64,000 bases of DNA, taken from the NCBI GenBank assembly GCA_905221605.1, contig CAJNDS010002246.1, positions 78,501 to 142,500 on the forward strand, in the 5' to 3' direction. Positions 1 through 10,399 of the stretch are shown here, in pieces. A program made the translations under genes and the position numbers. The notes beneath the pieces are model-generated. The model worked only from the letters and a program-made list of their open reading frames with translations. It ran no database searches and was not told the origin of the DNA. Position 1 is the stretch's first letter. The number at the start of each line of letters is the position of its first letter. The stretch comes from Symbiodinium natans (lineage: Eukaryota; Sar; Dinophyceae; Suessiales; Symbiodiniaceae).

Positions 1-1880
1 AAGCGCCGGTGGGCGGGGGGGTCCTCGCCTGGTACTGGGGGTTCGTTCTCAGGGTTTGAGGTTGAAGGTTGCCGGTGTACCTAAACCCTACACCCTAATT
101 CCTGGATTCCTAAACCCTAAACCCTAAATCCTAAACCCTAAGCCCTAAAACCTAAAGAGTTTCGGACTTGAGGTTTACGGCCCAAGGTGGAGTAAGTTTT
201 GCAAGCTCTCAAGGTGCGGACCAGGGCTTGCGGCCTGCATCTTAGGGTAGTTTTGAGGTCCCTTAGTGCACGGCTTACTGGATCTCCTTACTGCCCTACT
301 TACAAGCTCTTTTGACATAGTAAGTCTACTAAGTATCCTAGAAACCCTCTTGTAGTCCACATAACCCAGGTGTATGGGTACTTCGGCTGGCCAAGCCTCG
401 AGTACTGAAGCGGAATCCCTTGAAGCCCTAAACGCATTACCTGCAGGTGTAGGGTTTAGGGTTTAGGGATTAGGGTTCAGGGTTCAGGGTTTAGGGTTTA
501 GGGTTTAGGGTTTCGGTTTAGGGTTTAGGGTTTAGGGAAACCGTAAGCCCTAAACCCCAAACAGACCGCAACCCCGTCACTGGGCTTAATACCTGGGAAG
601 AGCTCTACACTGACATGCAAGCAACGAGGGTGTGGTGACCAGGGTTTAAGCCTAAACATCTGACACGCATAGGGTCTAGCGACGAGGGTTTAAGACGACG
701 ACGGCTTAGCGACGAGCGTTTAGAGCCCACAATCTGGAAGTTGAGGGGCCAAGTTGGAGTTGGGGGCTAGAGTTTAGGGTTTAGGTTCAGGGGTTTTCTG
801 GCCGAATGACACGTGAGCAGTCTGTAGCCCACGGCACACAAGGAACACACAAGAACAACCTGAAAAAAGCCTGATCCCCAAACTCAGAAAATCGAAACCC
901 ATAAATCCTAGACCCTAAGCCCTGGCCTTAAAAACCTAAAACCATAAATCTCCTCAAGCCCTGTATATATATATATATAGATATATCTAAACCCTAAAGC
1001 CAAAACCCTGAACGCTGAACCGTAAACCGTCCCTCCCCAAGCTCGGCTCCGTCTCGCCAAGGTGCATGGTAGTGGCTCGAAATTCTTGCCTTGCCACCAA
1101 GTTTGGCAGAGTCGACCTCGGGGACGTTGGGGGGGGGGGGGGGGAGGGGAGAGGCACCTCGGGAGGGGCGGGGGCTTAGGGCTTGGGGTCTAGCGCTAAA
1201 GAAATCGTATAGGGCTTGGGCCCCGAAAGATTTTGAACGAAAGCTTTGAGAGTTTTAAGCGAACGTTCTGAACGAACCATGATTACTAACAGGTTTTGAC
1301 CGAAAGTCTTGAACGAAAGTCTTGACCGCTATGTCTTGACCGAAACGTTTCGACTGCGGGCATGTGTTTTGGAACTGTTTTGGAAATATGACAGGGGAAG
1401 GCCCCAGAGGTTTAAGACCCTAAACCCTAAACCCTAAGCCGCACATGGCCTCCTAGAGGTGCTTTGGAATCATTTGCTTGAACTCGGCTTGTCTGCTGCT
1501 TAGACAAAGAGCTTGGCAAATTCAGCTTAGGGTTTAGGGTTTAGGGTTTAGGGTTTAGGGTTTAGGGTTTAGGGTTTAGGGTTTAGGGTTTAGGGTTTAG
1601 GGTTTAGGGTTTAGATGTGTATGAGTGTACGCGGCCATGAGGTTTTCAGGTGGGCGGGGCTTGCCTGCGCGGCTGCTCGCTGGTCTGACATGTCGTGTTA
1701 GGGCTTGGGGGGTTTGGGGTTTAGGGTTTATAAGAGTTTAGGGCGCTTAGGGTTTAGGGTTTATAAGAGTTTAGGGTTTATAAGAGTTTAGGGTTTATAA
1801 GAGTTTAGGGCTTAGGGTTTATAAGAGTTTAGGGCGCTTAGGGTTTAGGGTTTAGGCTTTAGGGTTTAGGGCCCTGAGAG
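1..1880. other. Non-coding mosaic: telomere arrays and unique fillers
   Basis: Arrays lie at about 90-145 (CCCTAAA), 450-535 (TTTAGGG), 1415-1435 (CCCTAAA), 1527-1612 (TTTAGGG) and 1710-1870, the last with a TTTATAAGAG variant. Unique segments of 90-300 bp lie between. There is a TA microsatellite near 964-980 and a poly-G run near 1130-1145. Near 1240-1350 a motif like GACCGAAAGTCTTGA recurs three or four times in diverged form. I recognise no gene. Confidence 0.6.
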
Positions 1881-1883
1881 CCA

Positions 1884-2150
1884 TTAAAGCGTTGGGGTCC
1901 TAGAAAGTCCGAGGCCAGCCTGGAGCCATTGTTCAGTGCCGGTATCGGCAATTGATGCGCCGGCAAGCTTTGCCGTAATAACATCGGCCAGCCCGGGCCC
2001 ACATGTGAAATAGCGCCCGCAGCCATCCACGGAAGAGCATGCGTGTGGACGAGTCCGAGTCCGAGGCTGGTGGAATGCTGAAGCTGAAACTGCCCCGCAA
2101 TGACTCCCTTTGGAGAGGCTGGGTCTCTCAGGAAACGCTACTACCTGCAA
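1884..2150 (-). CDS. Weak open frame, unknown product
   Basis: An 88-codon open frame with an ATG lies in a stretch of about 390 bp (1870-2260) free of telomere repeat. Its composition is not low-complexity: the C-terminal half reads ADVITAKLAGASIADTGTEQ, which looks protein-like. No domain is recognised and no splice sites were assigned. A frame of this length can arise by chance here, so it may be non-coding. Confidence 0.22.
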   Translation of the reverse strand: MQVVAFPERPSLSKGSHCGAVSASAFHQPRTRTRPHACSSVDGCGRYFTCGPGLADVITAKLAGASIADTGTEQWLQAGLGLSRTPTL

Positions 2151-2159
2151 AACCTACAT

Positions 2160-4090
2160 CGCTGATAAGCCGCAGAGACCTAGACACAACCTGACGGAAG
2201 CCGCAGCCCACAAAGCAAAGTATAGCGGCTCATGATACTTGATGCAAAATAACCTGCAGAACCCTAAACCCTAAACCCTCAAGACATATAGGGAACAGTG
2301 CAGGGGCCACGGAAGCCCACAACGCAAGACCTGCACCAGTGAGAAGCCCGGGGACTCTATGAACCCGAAAGTTGGGGTCGTATACCCTATACTACGAGCA
2401 TGCGTATGAAGGCATGAGAACCATGAAACCGGTTGGTCCACTACACCCTAAACCCCTAACTCCTACTCAACCCTAAACCCAAAACCCTAAACCCTAAGCC
2501 CTAAACCGTCAGAAGCAAGCTATCTCGAACCGAGTGGCGCTTGCGATTCAGGTCTGCCTGAGTTTCTGAAGATTGTCACCGGGGGTCAAGTATTTAGACT
2601 TAAGGCTACAAGGGTTTAGGGTTTGGGGTTTAGAGATTAGGGTTAGGGACTAAATTGCACCCTAAACCCTGAACCCTGAAACCCCAAATGCCTAAACTAC
2701 ATAGCCCAACTCCAGTACCTGACTTGTAGCTACATAACTCGGTACCCCAAACACGGAACCAACTTGGGGGGGGGGGCAGGGGGGGCGGGGGGGGGGGGGG
2801 GGGGCTGACGTTTCGGGTGGAGGGTTTTATGCCTAAACCCTAAACGACAAACTCTAAACCCTAAACCGTGGTTTAGTGTTGTTCAGGGATGGGACTCTGC
2901 AGGGTTCACAGGGTTTGTAGGGTTTAGGGTTTAGGGTTTAGGGTTTAGGGTTTAGGGTTCAGGGTTTAGGGTTTAGGGTTTAGGGTTTCTATATGGAAGG
3001 TTGAGGGCTTTTGGTGGTTTTGAGGGTTCGTAAGTCTTGTTGGGGGATGAGGGGCTTGGGGCTGAGAGTTTGTAGGGTTCAGGTCTAATTTATTTCGTGT
3101 TTGCGGGGCTTATATTGTAGGGTGTACAGGGTGTGGAGTCTTTAGGTTTAGAGTTATGGAGATGTTGATGCCGTTTAGGGGTACAGTTTCGGAGAAGGCT
3201 AGTGGTTCCTGTTTTCCTGAACCCCAAGACCTACAAACCTAAACTCTACATGCCCCAAACCCTACAAGCACCCAACCCTACAAGCACCCAACCCTACAAA
3301 CCCCAAACCCTACAAACCCTAAACCTGGAACCCCAACCCTACAGGCCCCAGACCGTACAAACCTCAAAGCCCCTAAACCCTAAACCTTAAACCCTAAACC
3401 CTAAACCCTAAACCCTAAACCCCAAAGCCCCTAAACCCTAAACCCTAAACCCCAAAGCCCCTAAAGCCCCTAAAGCCCAAACCCTAAACCCTAAACCCTA
3501 AACCCCAAAGCCCCTAAACCCTAAACCCTAAACCCCAAAGCCCCTAAAGCCCCTAAAGCCCCTAAAGCCCCTAAAGCCCAAACCCTAAACCCTAAACCCT
3601 CAACCCCAAGCCCCAAAGCCCCTAAAGCCCAAACCCTCTACCCTAAACCCTAAACCCTACAAGCCTGTAAGCTGCATCCCACGCCGCAGTCTTCGGAAGC
3701 CCCCTGGCGGTGTAGAGCTCCACCGGCAAGTTACGCCGGAGCTCGGTTTTTGTTAGCCTGGCTCAGGTTTCTTCAGGGCTGAGGGCTTTAGAGAATTTTA
3801 GGGAATTTTAGGGTTTTAAGGTTTTAGGGTTTTAGGTTATTGGGTTTTAGAGTTTCAGGGTTTCTGACGGTAGTTACATGGTCCATATTACCCGACCTTT
3901 TATGCAAGGGATCTGAAGTACGGGCCCTTGGGCTAAACCCTAAACCCTAAACCCTAAACCCTAAACCCTAAACCCTAAACCCTAAACCCTAAACCCTAAA
4001 CCCTAAACCTTGCAGGGTAGATAGGGCGTTCCCTTTCAACGGCCCATATTCTGAATATGACCATGTCTAAGAGGGTCTCAGGGTTTGGGA
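2160..4090. other. Telomere-array mosaic, no gene recognised
   Basis: C-type arrays lie at 2264-2280, 2440-2510 and 3366-3660, the last mixed with CCCCAAAG and CCCCTAAAG variants. T-type arrays lie at 2915-2990 and 3785-3850, and another C-type array at 3930-4010. Poly-G runs lie at 2764-2805. The unique piece at 3661-3780, between a C-type and a T-type array, has a minus-strand open frame reading ELRRNLPVELYTARGLPKTA and may be an exon, but nothing else supports it. Confidence 0.5.
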
Positions 4091-4091
4091 A

Positions 4092-4200
4092 CCCTAAGGG
4101 TCCATGTACCTAAATAGGGAATACTTGGGTCTTAAAGTACCTCTTATTTCGGGACTCTAGGGCCCAAGTACATAATAATAAGGTACATGGACCCTTAGGG
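4092..4200. mobile_element. MITE family A copy, 3-bp GAA duplication
   Basis: The element begins CCCTAAGGGTCCATGTACC and ends in the near-exact reverse complement, GGTACATGGACCCTTAGGG. Direct GAA trinucleotides at 4089-4091 and 4201-4203 fit a 3-bp target duplication. Inner parts (TACTTGGGTCTTAAAG, CTAGGGCCCAAGTA) are also palindromic, so the whole 109 bp can fold. Similar copies lie near 10.26, 13.71, 22.75 and 46.58 kb, with fragments near 27.5 and 63.16 kb. No transposase is encoded, so it would be non-autonomous. Confidence 0.8.
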
Positions 4201-4211
4201 GAATAAGGGCC

Positions 4212-4343
4212 TACTTGGAGGTTCATGGTACTTATTAACCAGTTATAACTGTAGTCATATCCCACTTATAAGCCCCTGAAGTGCCCTAATATAGTTGTAA
4301 GCACAGTTATAGTTGGTTCCTAGGTACCGTGAGCCTCCAAGTA
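4212..4343. mobile_element. MITE family B copy
   Basis: The terminal inverted repeats are TACTTGGAGGTTCATGGTA and TACCGTGAGCCTCCAAGTA. The interior is AT-rich and palindromic (AACCAGTTATAACTG / CAGTTATAGTTGG). It starts 12 bp after the family A element at 4092-4200. No target duplication is clear. Related copies lie at 49.57, 55.37 and 57.03 kb. Confidence 0.75.
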
Positions 4344-4420
4344 GGATCTCAACCCTAAACCCTAAGCCCTAAACCCTAAACCCTAAACCCTACGCCCATA
4401 TTAAGGGCGTAGAATGCCTT

Positions 4421-4451
<31 letters not shown>

Positions 4452-5403
4452 GGCGTGCCGATGGCTAACCCGAAGGCTCCTCGAACCCCACAAGTCTCCA
4501 GGAGATTTTAGGGATTTTTGGGTTTTTTAGGGTTTAGGGCTTAGAGGATGTATTGGACTTCAGGGCTTAGGGTCTGCAGGGTTTAGGGCTTGTAGGGTTT
4601 AGGGTTTAGGGTTGAGGGTCTAGCCGTCTAGGGTTCAGGGTTTCATGCCCGGGCCGAGCTGCGGGAACCGAACGTCATCGGGCCCCAAATCCCAAAGGAG
4701 GACCCCACCCCCCACCCCCCCGACCCCCCCAAAGGAAAACCCCCCCCCCCCCCCCTTCCCAGGATCATCATAGCCCCAAACCCCCTGTGCCCTAAACCCC
4801 TAACCCTAAACTCCAAACCCCCCTAAACCCTAAACCCTAAACCCTAACCCCTAAACCCTAAACTCCAAACCCTAAACCCTAAACTCCAAACCCTAAACCC
4901 CAAACCCTCGACCCGGATGTCCCTCGTTCTGGGATGATAAAGACCACCCAACCCAAACCCCTAAACCCCGACGTCCCAGGACCCAGAACCCAGAACCCAA
5001 ACCCTAAACTACCCAGAACCCCTAAACCCTTAGGGTTTAGGGTTTAGGGTTTAGGGATAAAGCGCAGGCAAGGTGCAACAGACACACGTCTCGCTTGCCT
5101 TCGCTCGAGGAGGACTGCTTGGGGCTCCAGGGCAACTGGGTTTAGATACCCTAAACCCTAAGCCCTACAACCCTAAACCCTCAGCCTAAACCCTAAACCC
5201 TAAACCCTAAACCCTAAACCCTGAACCCTAGACCCTAAACCCTAAACCCTAAACCCTAAACCCTAATCCTAAACGCCCTAAACCCTACAAACCCTACAAG
5301 CCCCACATGCCAGGCTGCTCTGCCGACATTTGCAAAGGAGCGGGATGCCCATGCAGTGGCAACAGAACCACAGAGGCAAGTCGTCCAGCACCTTCCTTGC
5401 TTT

Positions 5404-5486
5404 TAGGGTTTAGGGTTTAGGGTTTAGGGTTTAGGGTTTAGGGTTTAGGGTTTAGGGTTTAGGGTTTAGGGTTTAGGGTTTAGGGT
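5404..5486. repeat. TTTAGGG array, about 12 copies
   Basis: Near-perfect TTTAGGG repeats run directly into the variant arrays that follow. The unique segment to the left (5310-5403) is in turn preceded by a CCCTAAA array. Confidence 0.95.
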
Positions 5487-5514
5487 TCACGGTGTTGGGT
5501 TTTAGGGTTCAGGG

Positions 5515-5725
5515 TTTAGGCCTTAGGCCTTAAGCCTTAGGCCTTAGGCCTTAGGCCTTAGGCCTTAGGCCTTAGGGTTTAGGGTTTGTTTGGGCTTTGG
5601 GCTTTGGGCTTTGGGCTTTGGGCTTTGGGCTTTGGGCTTTGGGCTTTGGGCTTTGGGCTTTGGGCTTTGGGCTTTGGGCTTTGGGCTGTGGGCTTTGGGC
5701 TTTGGGCTTTGGGCTTTGGGCTCGC
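5515..5725. repeat. Homogenised variant arrays: TTAGGCC then TTTGGGC
   Basis: Seven to eight copies of a TTAGGCC unit (5515-5575) are followed by about 19 copies of TTTGGGC (5590-5722). Each is a one- or two-base variant of TTTAGGG amplified as its own block. The long Gly-Leu-Trp-Ala-Leu-Gly-Phe open frame across this block is only a translation of the repeat. Confidence 0.95.
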
Positions 5726-8169
5726 AATTCACAAACCCTGAACCCTAAACCCTATAAACCCTTAACCCTAAACCCTAAACCCTGAACCCTGAACCATACA
5801 CCCTAAAAAGCCCTGCAACCCTAGCCCTACGCCGGGCGCCTGCCCGCCACCCGACTGCGGCTCCCAAAGATCTCGATCCTACGCTAAAAGGCTACATGCT
5901 CCCAAGTCCATAAAGCCACTGGTTGCCCCAAACCCCCCAAACCCCAAACACCCCAAACCCCAAACCCTAAACCAGAAACCCTAAACCAGAAACCTTAAAC
6001 CCCTAAACCCGTAAACCCCTAAACCCTAGACCCCAAACCCGAAACCCTAGAGCAAACCAAGGGTCGCTTTTTCGCGACAGGAGGGTTCTGAGCAGACCCA
6101 GACTGAGCAGGAGTGGCACTGCCTCTTCGCAGAGCGGAACCGACCGGTTCAGGGTTTAGGGTTTAGGGTTTAGGGTTTAGGGTTTAGGGTTTAGGGTTGA
6201 GGGTTGAGGGTTGAGGGTTGAGGGTTTAGGGTTTAGGGTTTAGGGTTTAGGGTTTAGGTTTTAGCGTTTAGGGTTTAGGGTTTGGGGTTTGGGTTTTAGG
6301 GTTTGGGGTTTAGGGTTTAGAGGGTTTAGGGCTCAGGTTTTAAGGCCCGAAGCCCCCAAAGCCTCTATAACCCCAAAAGGCCGCAAAACCCGATTGCCCT
6401 TGACAACTCTCCCCCAACGCTCAAAACCGTAAAGCCCTGAAGCCCTTGAACCAAACTAAACAAACCTCAAGCCCTAATCCCTACCGAAAATTTCAAACCC
6501 TCTGAGCCAACAGCCCCACACCATCTTACTCTGCCCAATGCACATGAGCCTGTTAATGCCCTAACCCTGATACCCCGTAACCCTAAGCCCTGTTTAATTT
6601 AGTAAGCCCGAAACCCCTCAACCCTAACCCTAAGCCCTAAACCCTAAAAGCCTAAGACCCTGAACCCCAAACCCGGAGGCTTATAAGGGAACCTTAACCC
6701 TAAAAATCGATAAGAAAGGCCTACTGTGGGTCTTGGTGTTCAGTTTCTTTAGAAAAAAAAGGCACATACCAACAAAACGGGTCCAAACTGGCAAGCGTAA
6801 CCCTCATTCATGCTTCGCAAATTCAAAGGAGCAAATTGCCAACCCTAAGCCCTATAAACCCTAAAAACCCCAACCCCTCCTTGGTGCCCCAGTAAGCATA
6901 ATAAAATAAGGGCACCCTTTTTGGGGTTGGTTGCTTCATAAGGGACCTAGAACCAAAACAAACAGGGTAAAAGGACCCTGAACCCTAAACCCTAAACCCT
7001 AAACCCTAAACCCTAAACCCTAAACCCTAAACCCTAAATCCTAAACCCTAAACCCTAAACCTCATCCCAGGTGCACGTGGCCAGGTACCGGGCCGACCCG
7101 CTGGCAGCAGTGGCATTCGCCGGGGTTCCTGGGCGTGGGTTTTTGTGCCGGGGGGGGGGGGGGGGGGGGGGTCTTAAAGGGGTTAGGGCTTTAGGGTTTA
7201 GGGTTTAGGGTTTAGGGTTTAGGGCAAGGGGGGCTCAGGGCTGTAGGGTGTTTCTGAGGGGGGGTGCTTTCTTGGGCTGTACTGTAACAGGGCGACCGTG
7301 GAAGCAGGAAACTCTAATCGGCAATCGCGTCTGAGCTTGGCTGCACTTAGGAGGGTAGCTATAAATTAAATTTTTAGCTGTCTTGGTAGGAAACCCAATA
7401 AACCCAAAAAAGGCTAAGGATCTAAAGTTACAGTAAAGCACCACAAAGGAAGATACCCCTGCTGGCCATCAAGCCGTTGAGCGGAGTTGCTGGACAAGAT
7501 GCCTAGTCATGCACCAAGCAGTGCACGGACATGACAATTTCTAAGAAATTGTTTGCCTCCTGCTGGCACCAGCTAGCATGCCAGGCTTCATCCTCGGCCA
7601 CGGCCTTCACCGGCCATCCTACAACCCCAAACCCCCTACAAAACGCAAACCCTCAACCCTCAACCGTGTCAATATGCCCAACAAAAAACCTGGGCATCAA
7701 ACGCCAAGCCCTGCAATCTCCGGACAAAAATGAAAAACCCTAAGCCCCATCCCAACTACACCAGCCGCGCCCCACTGCAGCGCAAACACGAAGGAATAGA
7801 TGACATGATATCGTATCATACTATTGGAAAAATTCTGCTATATTATATAGCAATATACATAATATGAATACGTTACAACTTTGAGTAAGAAGCATGGTCT
7901 GGTATGGAATTGATATCATATCATGTATGTCGTCTGTTTCATGTGTGTGTTTAGGACTAAGGTTCCAGGCATTAGGGTGCCTGGGACCCTGAGTTATCCC
8001 TAGTGGGGCATCCCCCGACACCCTAAAACTCTAAACCCCTACCCCCCCCCCAACCCCCCAAAACAAAACAAAAAAAAAAAAAAAAAAAAAACGAAAAAGA
8101 GACCCTAAACCCAAGAACAAAAGCAAAAAAACCCTAGCAACCCTCCTACAAGCCGCTAAGGCATCCCCC

Positions 8170-8291
8170 TACAGGGTGGGGCCCCCTAGTTATAAGTAGA
8201 TATAAGGGCCCTAAATTGGGTTATAAGGACCCTAAGTTAGGTTCTAAGTCCCTGAACTACAGTCAGTATAGTAAGGGGGCCCCACCCTGTA
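8170..8291. mobile_element. MITE family D copy
   Basis: The ends TACAGGGTGGGGCCCCC and GGGGGCCCCACCCTGTA are exact inverse repeats. Inner arms (TAAGGGCCCTAAATTGGG, AAGGACCCTAAGTTAGG) also pair partially. A nearly identical copy lies at 57117-57240, and variants with a TACAAGGAGGGG end lie at 24.45 and 34.51 kb, with one lacking its left tip at 60.54 kb. Confidence 0.85.
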
Positions 8292-10130
8292 GAAACTCGA
8301 AGCCGCGGCTCTCGGGCGACGTCGCAGCCCAGTCCCCTGGCTTTGCAGGGATTAGGGTGCCCAGGGTTTAGGGTCTTTAGGGGTTAAGGCTTCAGGGCCT
8401 TTAGGGTTTAGGGTTTAGGGTTTAGGGCTTAGGGTTTAGGGTTCAGGGTTTAGGGTTCAGGGCAAGTAGGGCTTCGGGCCTAGGGTCTCGGGATGCCTGG
8501 GTCGGGCCTTGAAGCCACCCGCTCGAGCGCGTCTTCACGTAGGCGCGGGGGACGGCGCAATGCCTGCAGCCAGCTTTGCGTTGTGTCTTGGGATGATTAC
8601 GTGGTCCCTCAGGGTTTAGGGTTTAGGGTTTAGGGTTGAGGGTTGAGGGTTCAGGGTTTAGGGTTCCCTGAATATGGGAACCTTGAAAGGGGAGCCCTTA
8701 CATACCGAACCCAAAGGAGGTAGGGGACCATATTAAGGGACCATGTAGCCCTAAACCCTAAACCCTAAACCCTAAACCCTAAACCCTAAACCCTAAACCC
8801 TAAACCCTAAACCCTAAACCCCAGCAACTACCTCCGTTAAAGGAGGTGGGGGACCATGTTAAGGGACCATGAAAGTCCAAGCCACCGCGGACCCCACCAA
8901 CCGAGGCAGGGCTTGCAAACGGCCGCTCGCACGGTTTAGGGTTTAGGGTTTAGGGTTTAGGGTTTAGGGTTTAGGGTTTAGGGTTTAGGGTTTAGGGTTT
9001 AGGGTTTAGGGTTTAGGGCTTAGGGCTTAGGGCTTAGGGTTAGGGTTTAGGGTTTAGGGTTTAGGGTTTACGGTTTAGGGCCCCGATCTAAACATTCAAA
9101 CTTTCGCAGACACCTAGTGTTGCTGCAAGACCTTGAACCGAATTCGCCAGAAAGCCAACCGACAATACATGGAAGTTGCCTTGCTAGGCAAGTTCTATGA
9201 CAGGTGTATTGATTTTTCTAACTTGCGCATGGACACAAGTCTATTCAAAACACAGGATGACAACCAACATACTTGAGGTGCCTTTTGCAGAAGCACGGCT
9301 TCCAAAAAAAAAAATGATGATAAACATTCCACATGCTTGGAAAACTACACAAGACTTATTATGCTGCATACATTCGTACGTCAGGGGTTCGACGAAGTTC
9401 GGTGAACGCCTCCCAGCCGGTCAAAACCAGCAATAGGTACTGCAAGGCATATACGATAATCGATGCCGAACATCGGCCCTAACCCGTAAACTGTAAACCC
9501 CAAACCACCCGCAAACGCCCTAAAAACCCCCCGAAACCTTCAAAACACTAAACCCTAAACCCTAAACCCTCAAACCCCCAAGAAACGAAATCCCCAAGCG
9601 CCCAAACCCCGAAGCCATCGGCCCCGGAAACACAGCCGTCCTCAGGGTGAGGCCCTGCTGCCGGCAGCCATTGCAAGGCACGCATTTCCAACCCTTCTTG
9701 TGGTACCTCCAACGTGGGTTTAGGGTTTAGGGTTTGGGGTTTGGGGTTTAGGGTTTGGGGGTTTGGGATTTAGGGGGGTTTCGGAAGCCTTGGGAGTCTT
9801 AGGGTTAAGGGCTTAAGGATTCAACGTGCGGGGTTTATAGGGCTTCCGAGATGAGATGGTTCAGGGTTTGGGGTTGACTTTTGGCGAGGCTTGTTTGGCG
9901 GATACTCACTTCAGGGTCAAGTTTATCAAGACGTCCTTAACCCTAAGCCCTAAACCCTAAACTCTAAACTCTAGACTCTAAACCCTGCACCCTAAACCCT
10001 AAACCCAAGCCCTGGTTCCTAAACCCCGAAGCAGACCCAACACCTAAGCTCTAACCCCTAATTTAGGGTTCAGGGTTTAGGGTTTCGGGTTTCGGGTTTA
10101 GGGAACTTTTTAGTGGCCCCCAAACAGAGG
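8292..10130. other. Arrays plus a 400-bp unique stretch
   Basis: T-type arrays lie at 8345-8465, 8610-8665 and 8935-9080, and C-type arrays at 8750-8820 and 9545-9575. The array at 8750-8820 sits between two imperfect direct repeats (see findings). The stretch 9080-9480 is free of telomere repeat but shows only a chance-like open frame (9197-9436, plus) interrupted by an A-run. No gene is assigned. Confidence 0.5.
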
Positions 10131-10164
10131 AAGCCCATGCACAATAGTAGGTGAATACTAAGGG

Positions 10165-10392
10165 CCTGGGAGTATGTGGTCCCTTATGTTGCGATGTTCC
10201 CCCTTATACTAACAGTCCGCAATGGGGATTATGTTACCCCTATTAGAATCCCTATCACCCTCAGGTCCATGTACCTACATAGTATGTACTTGGCCCTAAA
10301 GCTTCTGCATAGGATCCCCTTTAGGGCCCAAGTATCTACGATATAGGTACATGGACACTTTGGGTTAAGGACTGTTCGTATAAGGGACTACA
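10165..10392. mobile_element. MITE family E interrupted by a nested family A MITE
   Basis: The outer element has arms GATGTTCCCCCTTATACTAA and AGGACTGTTCGTATAAGGG, matching the intact family E copy at 23438-23540. A complete family A element (10258-10364, ends CCCTCAGGTCCATG and CATGGACACTTTGGG) interrupts it at CCCTAT/TAAGGACTG. Flanking TCA (10255-10257) and TTA (10365-10367) fit a 3-bp duplication with one later mutation. Confidence 0.65.
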
Positions 10393-10399
10393 TGGTCCT

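Larger units (their letters stand above)
4350..8165. other. Telomere-array mosaic with short unique segments
   Basis: Several unique segments sit between a CCCTAAA array on the left and a TTTAGGG array on the right: about 4400-4500, 5310-5403, 6060-6150 and 7065-7150. A T-run/G-run lies at 4420-4453, a long poly-G at 7150-7170, and a poly-A at 8068-8090. The segment near 7068-7140 follows CATCCCAG on the plus strand and opens as VHVARYRADPLAAVAFAGVP, a possible plus-strand exon. A degenerate family C-like element lies near 6888-6975. No gene is recognised. Confidence 0.5.

Noticed and set aside
5597-5785. Gly-Leu-Trp-Ala repeat protein
   Set aside because: Translation of TTTGGGC and CCCTAAA arrays.
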